Below are positions 48,103 through 58,225 of a stretch of DNA of 64,000 nt, one piece after another; positions within the stretch are counted from its first letter, which is position 1, and every line of letters starts with the position of its first letter. The stretch covers positions 3,086,001 to 3,150,000 of the forward strand of contig JAKOGI010000001.1 in assembly GCA_029747015.1 (NCBI GenBank), in the 5' to 3' direction. The DNA is from Carnegiea gigantea (lineage: Eukaryota; Streptophyta; Magnoliopsida; Caryophyllales; Cactaceae). The notes below the pieces were generated by a model. The model was given only the letters and a program-made list of their open reading frames with translations, did no database searches and had not been told where the DNA came from. Both the position numbers and the translations under genes were made by a program.

Positions 48103-48205
48103 GCAGGGTCTGGGGAATGGCCGCACCGCAAGGGGTGAATTGTAGGCAGCCTAACCTGACTTTGTCAGTGACTGATTCGACGGCTCGAACCTGTGACCTT
48201 TTTTT
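48103..48205 (-). mobile_element. SINE relic with B box
   Basis: The minus strand reads GGTCACAGGTTCGAGCCGTC (B box GGTTCGAGCC), then GGTTAGGCTGCCTACAAT, CACCCCTTGCGG and CCATTCCCCAGACCCTGCGT. This is the usual layout of tRNA-derived plant SINEs of the Au/TS type. The 5' A-box region and the tail are missing or decayed. It is related in its 3' half to the SINE at 33786. Confidence 0.65.
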
Positions 48206-48209
48206 GAGA

Positions 48210-49391
48210 CCATTCTTCCCTGAAAAATTAAATGATAAGAAATATATATGATGAGCAAAGGCAGCTAATGGTAAAACAAATTAAGAAGAAAAGCAAGTAC
48301 TCGCGTAGAAAATGTTTCATTAAAGCCCAGTTTTGTTTGTTGGTAAATTTTAATTTATTAACTTTAATTAACTTAAACTTACATTACAAACTTTAATAGA
48401 AAATATCAATTTTAACTTACTTCAACTCACTCCAATTGACTCCAATCCACTTCAACTTATCATTTTAACCAAATTCTACTGATCATATATAAGAAATATA
48501 TAAACTTTAATATACTTTAATCTACTTCGATAACTAACTTTATCTATTTTTTAATCTTTATTTCTCAACCAAAAGAACACATCCTGAGTTAAAAGGGCAA
48601 AAAGGGCGTCCAACCCAAGTTTCCAAAGAAAATAACGACTATACATAATGATAACACCCGTCAACCAGCCTGTGTGTGAATTAATGCTTTGAAGATACAC
48701 AAAATATAGAACAGGTCTATGTTAACAGCATCAGGCTATCTAGCTAGGCAAACCCAAGTATATGTTATAATTTCCAATTTTCAATGAAAAACTAGTGTTG
48801 AAGATTATGCGGAGAAATTTCAAAAGTTTTTCAATTATAACAATTATTTGTAATTTGATAGTAAAAATATCAAAGTAAAAATGTCTAGTAGTTTGAAAAT
48901 ACATTTAATACTCATTTAGATTCTAGTAGTTTGAAAATTTAAAAAATCTAGTAAGTTTTTCCACATTACAATAATAAAATGTGTTAAAGATAATACAATT
49001 TTAGCACGTAATCTGGTTTAGACTCGTGTAGTTGTGTATTTCAAAAGCAAATTGATACTTTTGGTAGCAAATTTTTGTTGTATTTTCTTTTTTTTATATA
49101 GGATCTGTAACTGAGATTGCATTGTATCTAATATGTCTAATATTTCATATTTATATTGATGTTCATATTCAAACAGATAGGAAAAAAGTTTTTTATTGAT
49201 GAAAATCAATTATCTTTTTTTATTTTTTTGATAGTAATATAATTATGTTTTTATGGTAAATAAAATACATATAATATCAGAATATCTGTATATGATCATA
49301 TGTCTTCATAATATTCCATATTAATAGCCAACGTTTAGTAAAAATTATAAACCAATAATACACAATAGATTATCCATAATAGTGCCTCTAT
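48210..49391. other. AT-rich stretch, no gene seen
   Basis: Runs of ACTTTAATTAACTT-like phrases (48355-48560) and poly-T tracts. Nothing coding was supported. Confidence 0.5.
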
Positions 49392-49673
49392 TATATTATA
49401 ATATAATACACTATTTTTGGTAGCATTAGTAATATAATATATTTTTTTATCAAAAGTAATATAAAAGGATGTTTTATCATTATTGAGCATTGTCTTCTTC
49501 AATTTGGAAGGAAAATCTTTGAAATTATAATTAATTTTATGAAATCTTTTTTTTTGGAAAAGGAACTTCCATTTGAAATTGAGTAATTCCCTTCTTTAAA
49601 AAAAACTATTAAGTATCTTAAAAATTTTGTCGGAATGACACTTGTGCAAGATTTGGAGGTTTGTTTTGTTTTA

Positions 49674-49728
<55 letters not shown>

Positions 49729-50400
49729 CATACAGAGAGAGAGAGCAAATCTAGTGAGAACAATGCCTTAAAATGAGAGATGATAACACAAATATAGGCC
49801 TTTAATTTTCATCCATAGGTAGATTCATGCCATGTCATTGGCGCCCTCCCCCCAAACCCCTTCCCTTCCCCAACCCCGATTCGCAATTTGTGAACACTGG
49901 GAGAGCAAGTTGGGACTTTGTTGGACAAACGACAACTGCCATGAGGATCGTCAGTGATCGGGCCATCGCGAATGGGGCTTGCTGGCCAACAGCAAACCTC
50001 ATGGTGGTCATCCTTTGTCCGTTCAAGTTACAACCAAAATGAACGCTTAACAATTGTCTGTGCTATGTTAGTCATATTCAATGGACACTCTGGTGACTTT
50101 GCGGCCAGAATTAAACAAAAAACTTATAGAAAAAGGGAGAAGGTTGGGAACATATCAACCTTATCAGGTAAAGCATGATTTTTCCAACGAAGCCATGACA
50201 GTTTGGTGGTTATTGGGCATTATTTGATAGAGAAACAATGTCAAGAAATTCACTTGGCCAATATCCGAAGCTCACCGGTGATTGAGAATGCTAGTCGGTT
50301 TCGTCAGTGGCAGTGGATTAAAGTTTCCATCGACGGTGGGTTGTCAAGAAACGACGACAATGGCGTACAAGCCAGTGGGGGGACAGAATCCGGTTAGGAG
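49392..50400 (-). mobile_element. Helitron-like element Hel-1, copy 4, lacking the 3' end
   Basis: It starts inside the family (TATTATAATATAATACACTA, as at 25978) and runs through the microsatellite (49676-49744) to the shared relic around 49760-50400 (AAGCCAGTGGGGGGACAGAA). The first 580 bp and the hairpin end are absent. The segment 49745-50515 has a hint of its own inverted ends (GTGAGAACAA at left, CTTGTTCTCA at right), so the family's right half may be a separate nested element. Confidence 0.5.
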
Positions 50401-50518
50401 GGGTTTTTTTCTCGTTTTTTTAACTCCACTTAATCTGAACCATTAGAATAAACATGAAAGGCTGAGATTAGCAGTTCTCACCAATCATTCTAACTCCTTG
50501 TTCTCATTTGATATGTTA

Positions 50519-50597
50519 CATACACACACATACACACATATATTTATGTGTGTGTATGTATGTATGTACGTATGTATGTATGTATGTATGTATGTGT
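50519..50597. repeat. Compound CA/TATG microsatellite
   Basis: ACACACATACAC is followed by GTGTGTATGTATG units. The open frame reading His-Thr-Tyr-Ile repeats is an artefact. Confidence 0.95.
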
Positions 50598-50800
50598 ACA
50601 TATTCAGTTTGCTTCCTCAAAAAAAGGGGGGAAAAAAACAAGTTGCATGTATAGTTAATTAAAAAACAATATGAATACAAATTCTTGAATCTCGTGTGTG
50701 ACATTCTAAAAATATGGTGAGATAGAATGATTTATAAGCATAGATGACTTCTTAAAACTTTTGAGGTGATTACTTATTAATTTTAGATGAGACTTTCTAG

Positions 50801-50912
50801 CAATAAATGACACAATGGTACCCTAATTTATTGGAAAACAACTTTAAGGTCCCTGACTTTTTAAAAATTACGCCGAAGTACCTTAATTTATTGAAAAAGT
50901 AACAGCGGGGCC
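50801..50912 (+). repeat. MULE left terminal inverted repeat
   Basis: Contains ATTACGCCGAAGTACCTTAA and GTAACAGCGGGGC, both present in reverse complement at the right end. It probably carries the transposase promoter. A (CT)n run at about 51016-51067 lies in the transposase leader. Confidence 0.9.
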
Positions 50913-51022
50913 CATTTTCGATGAATGGAGTTGCCTGAAATGTGAAATGACTAGCGTGCCCTTAAGAGCATCCCCAAAAGATCACTCGTATTCTGCTCTC
51001 TCCAAATCACTCGTATTCTGCT

Positions 51023-51070
<48 letters not shown>

Positions 51071-51173
51071 GTCTCTCTCCAAATCACTCTACTCCATTGC
51101 AATCTCCGTTGTTTCCGACGAAGGATAGTGAAGATCTTCACTTGAGAGAGGAATTTTTTCAAGAATATTTACA

Positions 51174-54100
51174 ATGGTAAGTGTCGCGGTCCTCTATGTT
51201 TCATCCTTCTCATGTTTTGGTTGTGTCTTCAAGTTGGTGGGGTTGTGGGATGTACGATTTTCGGTAAATTTTGATTTTTCACCCCAAATATGTGTGAAGT
51301 GCTGTGTCATGGGTCATTTAGAGGTTGATGTATGGTCTGATTTTCCTGTGTTGAAGTAGAACTTGTAGTTGACAATTTCTAGGGTTTTATGTGTTGAAGC
51401 CTGTATCTTAGGATTTTGTGGATATTTATTCTGAATTGGTTAAAGGCTTGTGAATGGGGACTGTTGAGAGTTGCAGTGAAGAATTCTGGGTTTTAGTGAC
51501 AACAAATTTAGGATTTTAGTTGAGGATGTGTCTATGCTCTCTGTTTTACTGTCATCATAGTGCATTTGATGTGTATTATCATTGTTTGTAGTGTGAGACT
51601 GTAATGTGAGGCTTGTTATTGTTGATGTGCATGTGGGATGTTGGTGCATGTGTGTGGTTTTCCTTTGACATCGTGTAGCAGAGTGAAAACCTTAAGTTTG
51701 CTCTCTGTTTTAATTGTGTTATGTGCTCCCTGATTTCTATGCTAAACAGGTTGGAAAATCTATTGTAGTTCATTACAAGGATAGGATGGTACATATTAAT
51801 GATGTTGATTTAGACCGGTATCAAGGAGTTGACTTGTATAGTGATGTTAGAAGCTTGGCTAGTCAAAGTGGGTTTGTTTTCCCTAAAGTTGCTGGGTTTC
51901 AATGGCATCCACCAAACAAGGAGAATCAAAGGTGGCCTTTAGAGTGTGATGGTGATTGGCTTAGGCTTTCCAGTTATTGGGAGGGGAATAAACACAAATG
52001 CATTCCTATATACTTGATTGAGTTGAAAAAGGCTTCAAGTATTCAGCTGACAGTTGCAAGCATTGATAGGGGTAAGGATAATGCAGGAGTCTCCCAGCCT
52101 GAGACTGAATTAAGCCTTGGGCTGCTATAAACTGGGCAAATAATCTAATAATCAACCTATCTTCTCAACCTATATCCTCAAGCTTACAAATCACATGTGG
52201 AAACTGTTTCTACTTATCATCCCCACACCAATCTACACCAAACTCTCCCAAGTTTAGGACAAGGTCCTCTAAAGCATCACCCACTACTTTACAACCTACA
52301 CCCAACTCTCCTATGTCTTGTAGGCCTAGGACAAGATCACAAACCTCAGAAGTTGTAAACATAGCATCCCCAAAAGAGATGACTTTACAAGCAAGGCCAA
52401 CCTCCTCTTCTAGGCCTAGGATAAGATCACAAACCTCAGAAGCAAACAGAGCATCCCCAAAAGACCCAACTCCAAAAGCAAGCCCAACCTCCTCTTCTAG
52501 GCCTAGGACAAGATCACAAACCTCAGAAGCAAATGGAGCATCCCCAAAAGATCCAACTCCAATAGCAACTCCAACCTCCTCTTCTAGGCCTAGGACAAGA
52601 TCACAAACCTTAGAAGTAAATGGAGCATCCCCAAAAGATCCAACTCCAACAGCAATTCCAACCTCCTCTTCTAGGCCTAGGATAAGATTACTGACATCAT
52701 CTCCTAAGGGTAGCTCCTATTTGTTTCCAAGTGAGGCCCCTAATCTACCTAGAACCCCTAGGATGAGGTCAACCCAACCTGGGAATGCATCCCAACCCCC
52801 TCTCTCCCCAGTTTCCATGGTGTGCTTGGACCTGTCAGTCCTAAACCTTACTGAGCTTGTTGATTTGGATGTGAACACATTAGCAAAAGAGCCTGAACCC
52901 TATGTTGATGAGTTGGCTGACTTTGTTGGGGAAATGCAAGAGGAGAGAGGGAATAACGAGGGAGACATTATGAGTAATGATGACAGTGAGGATGCTGATT
53001 TCAATGAGGCTGAGCAGGAGCCTGTTGATGAATATGATGACACTTCTCTTGATGAAGAGAGTTTCAGCTCTGATGAAGGACTTGATGACATGGAAGTAGA
53101 GTTTGATACTGAGGATAAAATGAGTTTTGGGAGGGAGATCATTCATGTTGAGGGTGACAGGAATTTGGTTGTGAACAAAATGACTAGGGTGTTCAACAAG
53201 GGTGTTATGTGGAGCAGGAATAGAGATGGAAGTGTAAGTTTAGCAGCAGGGGACATATATACAAGCAAACAAGATATGCTACAAGTGGTTAAGGACCTTT
53301 GTATTCAAGAAGGGTTCCATTTACAAAAGATAAAAAATGAGAAGATAAGATACATACAGAAATGTGCATATCCTGGGTGTAACTAGAGGATCGAATGCAG
53401 TGTTCTTGTTGACAGAATGACATGGATGGTGAAGACAATCACAGGGAGACATTGTTGTCCTAGGTCAGAACAAAATAGGATGGCAACCTCAAAGTGGATA
53501 GTCAACCATTTGTTGTCAGTATTTAAAGCAAGTCCAAAGATGAAAGTAGCAGGGATGCAGGAGTACATTCTGAACAAGTTTGGCATTCGAGTCCCTAACT
53601 ACACTTGTGAGAGGGCTATGAGACAGATGAGAGATATTATTGAAGGCAAACATGAAGAGGGATATAGGATGTTAGCTCACTATGTTGAGGAATTTAAAGC
53701 AAAGAATCCTAGTTTTACATGCTTCATAAACTGGATTGACGAAGGTCCTGGGGAGAACCCCACTTTCAAGCACGTATTTATTGGAATTGGGGCAACAATT
53801 TCTTCATTCAAAGAACATTGCAGGCCAATTATTGGGATTGATGCCTGTCATTTAAAGGAAATGTACAAGGGTGTGCTGATGACAGCCATGGGCCTTGATG
53901 GGAATAATGGCTAATTTCCCTTGGCTTATGCAGTTGTTGAGAAAGAAAATCACCAAGAGTGGAGCTTCTTCTTGAATGGGCTTGTGAGAGCTCTTGATGC
54001 TGTTGAGAATCAATCCAGATTCACTATACTGTCTGACAGGCATAAGGTAACTTCATGATGTGCTTATTGTGTCTGTCATTGTTTTCATAATTGATTCATT

Positions 54101-55416
54101 CAAAATAATATCCGTAACTACAGGAGATCATAAGTGCATTGAACAATGTTATGCCAACAGCTAGAAGAAGGGTTTGTGTTATCCACTTGTACAAGAACTT
54201 TGCATCATCTTACCTAGGTAAGAAGCTCTGTTTCCTGACTTGTTCTTGCTGTTTCACAGTGGTAGTTATTTTACTGTCTACAATTTGGCTAATTCTTACT
54301 GATACTGGTATTTATACCTAGGTGCTTGGTTCCATACTTATTTCTATATTGCTGCAAATGCATAATCTGCTTATGTGCATGAGAAAGCCATGGAACAAAT
54401 TAAGCAACAAGATGCTGTAGCATACCATTGGTTGATGGGATACTGAGCCTTTAGAGCACTGGACAAGATTTAAGTTTGATCAGACCCTAAAATGTCCTAA
54501 CAACACAAACAACTTTGTTGAAAGTTTTAACCATGCTATCCTGAATTTTAGGGGTAAGCCTGTTTTCACAATGTTAGAGGAGATTAGAAAACTTGTGGGA
54601 GGAAGGTTTGTTAAGAGATTTGAAAAGGCTCAATCATGGGAGGGTAAAGTAGTTCCTTATGTGGAAAAACAATTAAAGCTTATTGAAGGGGAAAGTAGAA
54701 ATTGCAGTAGCATCATCCATACAGGGAGGGGGGAGTTTGATGTCACTGAAGGAAAAACCAACTTTACTGTTAGGTTGGGTGATAGATTTTGTGACTGCCA
54801 AAGGTGGCAGATTAGTGGGATTCCTTGCAAACATGCAGCTAGATGGGATAAAGCACAAGCTTGAAGATTATTGTGATGATTGCTTTAAGGTTGAGAACTA
54901 TAGGAAGTTGTATGATACCATAGTACATCCTATTTCTGCTCCTACTATGTGGGAGAGCAGAACCCTTCCTCAACTTGATGTACCATATTCACAAGTCAAG
55001 AAGGGAAGACCAGAAGAACACAAGAGAAGAGACCCTCAGCCTCTGCCACCTGCTATAGGGACCACATCATTTGGTTCTGGCACTACCAGGTAAATTACAA
55101 AATTACTATGCATTATGCCTCCCCTAACTTGCTTCTTATTATATTGAAAAGTTGACAACAAATTTTGTCAATTAGATGCCGAAAATGCAAACAATTGGGG
55201 CACAACTCAGCTACCTGTGGAAGACCAAGAGATGAATATGGCAGGGTAATTCAGAAGAACAAAAATAAGGCCACTTCAGCTGGAGTACAGAAGAGGAAAA
55301 GGAAAGCAAATTTAGGAGGAGGTGAACAAACAAGACGAGCAAAGACAAAGAAATCAAAGTCAAGGGCATTGGTGATAACAGACCCTTCAACTCAGTCTAG
55401 TCAGACATCCTTCTAA
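51174..55416 (+). pseudogene. MuDR-type MULE transposase, spliced, decayed
   Basis: The transposase cuts and pastes the element. ATG 51174 is followed at once by a donor (GTAAGT) and resumes at 51750 after CTAAACAG. The N-terminal domain (GKSIVVHYKDRMVHINDVD) resembles the PB1-like start of plant MULE proteins. A Ser/Pro/Arg repeat region (52313-52760) and an acidic stretch follow. The MuDR domain begins near 53130. The MULE catalytic domain has GIDACHLK (first D) and ILSDRHK (second D), then an intron at 54048-54122. CVIHLYKNF precedes another intron. Next come a SWIM zinc finger (CDCQRWQISGIPCKH) and, after an intron at 55090-55175, a CCHC knuckle (CRKCKQLGHNSATC). Stops at 53384 (TAG for Trp), 53912 (TAA) and 54363 (TAA), and frameshifts near 52128, 54440 and 54845, make it inactive. 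Confidence 0.88.
52313..52700 (+). repeat. 87-bp coding minisatellite in the transposase gene
   Basis: AGGCCTAGGA recurs at 52322, 52412, 52499, 52586 and 52673 (periods 90, 87, 87, 87). It encodes 29-30-residue repeats around SRPRTRSQTSEANGASPKD. The period is a multiple of three, so the frame is kept. It is a basic Ser/Pro-rich linker, probably disordered. Confidence 0.9.
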
Positions 55417-55758
55417 AGAGGATGTTGCTACCTACTGCTTCTCCCCTCCCCCTCTTTTTGCTGACTGTTGCTGGTGACTTGCTAAAAACTTCGTTGGCAA
55501 TTTGGTGTACTTTGTATTTTGTATAGGGGTTCAGCAAATACTACAACAGATGCAGATGCCCTATATTTTGGTGGCTTAAGTACTTTGCATATTTTGTAGG
55601 AATTTCGGTATTTTGTACAGGGATTAAGTACTTTGCATATTTTGGTGGCTTAAGTACTTGAAACAATGAGCAATGAGCAGTAGGCCAAATTCTTCATTAC
55701 CTGACATTTTCAACTACAACCGTGCTTTTTGATATACATATATATGTTCTCCTACCCT
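55417..55758. other. Convergent 3' spacer in the MULE
   Basis: This lies between the stop of the transposase and the stop of the GRF gene. It contains a short internal repeat (TTTGGTGGCTTAAGTACTT near 55568 and 55640), TACTTTGCATATTTTG twice, and no gene. It probably holds both polyadenylation regions. Confidence 0.5.
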
Positions 55759-56106
55759 TCAAACAACCATAACAAATGAAACAATTATAATCACTACAAC
55801 TAGTAACATTAGCATTATATTTTGCCCCTTCTCGATCAACTTCAGCGTCATTCGAATCTCAGTTAGCTCCACCTTCACTTCATTGACACTCTTCAAAATC
55901 TTCTTATCACAATCACATTTAGCTTCATCTGCCCACTTCACAAACTTCTTGCATCGCATGCATTTATAATATCCCCTTCCCGGATTTTGGTTTGAATGAG
56001 ACACTTTCTTTGTTGCTTGACAATTACATCTCGGACACATTACAACTTGTTCTTTCTCAGTGGCTCGATTGCATCTTGATGATGATGATGATCCTTCAAT
56101 AGCCAT
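55759..56106 (-). CDS. GRF zinc-finger protein with C-terminal membrane segment, MULE-borne
   Basis: Intact, 115 residues, single exon. I start it at ATG 56106-56104 because the longer frame opens on GTG. A Ser-rich N-terminus (MAIEGSSSSSRC) precedes a GRF-type zinc finger at about residues 24-62: MCPRCNCQATKK, then NPGRGYYKCMRCKKFVKWADE, with the family's Cys pairs, the NPGR and the final W-D. A charged, probably coiled-coil stretch follows (KKILKSVNEVKVELTEIR), then a hydrophobic segment at about 94-115 (MLMLLVVVIIIVSFVMVV) that should anchor it in a membrane. GRF fingers are thought to bind nucleic acid. The gene lies tail to tail with the transposase, in the position held by mudrB in maize MuDR. 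The open frame is undamaged although its partner is decayed. Its role is unknown. Confidence 0.78.
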   Translation of the reverse strand: MAIEGSSSSSRCNRATEKEQVVMCPRCNCQATKKVSHSNQNPGRGYYKCMRCKKFVKWADEAKCDCDKKILKSVNEVKVELTEIRMTLKLIEKGQNIMLMLLVVVIIIVSFVMVV

Positions 56107-56658
56107 TTTATTGTTTCTAATTATCACCTAATATTCTGCCCATAAATGAAATTATTTTCAAGTCATTACAAAGTAAAATATTTATATTCAATGAAATTGA
56201 AAAAAAAAAAAACACTTAATGTCAAATAATACCACATAAAGTAAAAATTCTTATCAAATACATCTAATTAAAATACAACCAACTCAAACAACACAAACAA
56301 TACAAACATAAAAGTAATTCTAATCAAACAACAAAATAATAACACATAAAATAACACATAAAATATAATTTCACAAAAATTAAAACTAATTAAATTAAAT
56401 GAAAATATCACATAACAAATTATAAAAACAAACCCAATCCTCAAAAAAAAAAAAAAAATCACCTGCAACGGACGAACAATGGGGAAGGAAGGGGGCTGGG
56501 TATTTATAACAAAGCCACGCACAAACAAATGGGAAATGACGTTGAGAAGTAGCAGTTGGACATTAAAAACGAGAGAGGGGTAATTTCGGTAATCTAGGTA
56601 AGCTTTTTCAATTCTCCCGCTCAAAGTGTCCAGAAAATGATGTCACTCACCGGAAATG
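56107..56658 (-). promoter_or_regulatory. Leader and promoter region of the GRF gene
   Basis: AT-rich with A-runs on the plus strand (56202-56213 and 56441-56458). Near 56505 the plus strand reads GTATTTATAA, and its reverse complement TTATAAATAC gives a TATA-like box for the minus strand, about 400 bp upstream of the ATG. The Phe-rich frame at 56268-56624 on the minus strand is not considered a gene. Confidence 0.35.
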
Positions 56659-56770
56659 AGCCCCGCTGTTACTTTTTTAATAAATTAAGGTACTTCGGCG
56701 TAATTTTTAAAAAGTTAGGGACCTTAAAGTTGCTTTCCAATAACTTAGGGTGCCATTGTGTCATTTATTG
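56659..56770 (-). repeat. MULE right terminal inverted repeat
   Basis: Reverse complement of the left end, with about five substitutions. It lies 550 bp upstream of the minus-strand GRF gene, where its promoter would be expected. Confidence 0.9.
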
Positions 56771-56999
56771 GACTTTCTAGCGAATAACTAATTTTTTATT
56801 CAGGGATAATTTGAATAAAAATCTCTCTCAACAAATTTAAATATACGTCACGTTTCTAGGAGCATATATTTTCACGAGATACATAAACAAATACATGATG
56901 AAATCAAATATATGATATATGTCCTCTAAAGAACACGTATGTAAATAATATGAGAACACATATTTATAAGAGCATATAATTATAGAAAGCCCACCTTTT

Positions 57000-57600
57000 T
57001 CTCTCCTTCTAGGCGACAAAACCCCAGACTGTGGGAGTTTTTGCCTTCGATTCGTTCGCGAGGCTGATTGTTGATTTGAGATTACCTCTTTGTGGGCGTG
57101 ATTTATCAACGTTAGTTTGATTCGTTCTCTATCGTTTGAGCGTTTGGAGCCCTGGCACTATACAAAGTCCTCTCTGATCATTCTAGCGTTAGTGGTGGGG
57201 TTTCTTCCTGTAGAAGCTAGCGCTCTCATCAATGGCTTTGGGTTTGAAGAATGCATGGGACCGGTTGAAACTTACTGAAGAGGAAGAAGAAGTGGTGGTT
57301 TGTGCGGAGGAAGAGTCAGATGAAAGGTTGGAGCAGATCTCCCTTTGCCTAAGGGGGAGGTTATTGACTGAAAACTACTTCAATGTGGGTGCCATGAAAA
57401 CGGTGATGAAAAACATCTGGAAACCTGCAAAAGGGGTAGTTATGCGAGAAATGGACAATTAAAAATCTCTTCTCTTTTCAGTTTTTTTCCTTCGCTGATA
57501 AGATGTTTGTGTTGATGAGGGCCCTTTGGCCTTTGATGGCTATCTTCTACTTCTCAAAGAGATAAAGGGGATGAAGTAGCCAACAGAAGTCAAATTAAAA
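57000..57600 (+). pseudogene. LINE ORF1 (DUF4283-type) 5' fragment
   Basis: ATG 57232 opens MALGLKNAWDRLKLTEEEEE and continues with LCLRGRLLTENYFNVGAMK, a pattern typical of the N-terminus of plant L1-type ORF1/DUF4283 proteins. TAA at 57460 ends the frame. Remnants continue in other frames (FDGYLLLLKEIKGMK near 57535-57580). The stretch 57000-57231 looks like the element's leader. No ORF2 follows, so only the 5' end survives, the reverse of normal LINE truncation. Confidence 0.6.
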
Positions 57601-57650
57601 ATCTCTTCTCTTTTCAGTTTTTTTCCTTCGCTGATAAGATGTTTGTGTTG
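57457..57650 (+). repeat. 58-bp perfect direct repeat
   Basis: The stretch 57457-57514 is repeated exactly at 57593-57650 (starts AATTAAAAATCTCTTCTC, ends GTTTGTGTTG). The copies are separated by 78 bases and lie inside the LINE fragment. Confidence 0.92.
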
Positions 57651-57659
57651 AAACGGTTT

Positions 57660-58225
57660 GCATTTGTCAATATATTATCATAATTGAAAAAAAAAAATCA
57701 ATTATGGTAGAATTTTACTTTCTAAAGTATGATTTATATATTCGACTTTTTTTTTTTAAGACAATCATCAAATTCTAGTTTCTTTGGAGATAATTAGTCT
57801 TCAACTTTGTCAGAGAATTTAAAGGAAAAAAACATACTAGGTAAATTTGAAAAAGAGTGGAACTTTAGTGAGTGGAAGACTAACACATTATATTTCGAGA
57901 CTGTAATCTATTTTTTAGTAATTTAAACTAATCTTCTAAGGTATAAAGATTAATATGGCAAATACTGCCCATGTAACTTGTATGAAAAAACAATAGATTT
58001 TTGATTAATAAATATTCAACAATTATTGTCACTGGAAAATTACTCTTAACTCAAAAAAAAAAAAAAACAAAGGCTCCAAGTGTGGCATAAATTATTTTTG
58101 CTTAATTTAAAATTTTGAAATAAATTATTTTTTAAAAAATGAATTAGAGTTAAATTAAAATTATAAAGATGGAAAAGAGTAAGTTGAACAGTCTTCTCAT
58201 TCCAATAATGTCTCCAATACAGGTA
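57660..58225. other. AT-rich stretch, no gene seen
   Basis: Poly-A and poly-T tracts only; no coding signal on either strand. Confidence 0.5.

Larger units (their letters stand above)
50801..56770 (+). mobile_element. Complete MULE (Mutator-like) DNA transposon
   Basis: Terminal inverted repeats of about 112 bp (50801-50912 and 56659-56770) are about 95% identical, starting CAATAAATGACACAATGG. A perfect 10-bp target duplication, GACTTTCTAG, flanks them (50791-50800 and 56771-56780), as Mutator elements make. Inside are a plus-strand transposase gene (51174-55416) and a minus-strand GRF zinc-finger gene (55759-56106), arranged tail to tail. Near-identical inverted repeats and a perfect target duplication suggest a recent jump, yet the transposase carries several nonsense changes. 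Confidence 0.93.

Noticed and set aside
56268..56624. Phe-rich minus-strand ORF in the MULE
   Set aside because: AT-rich sequence with A-runs in the leader of the GRF gene; no domain and no clear start context.
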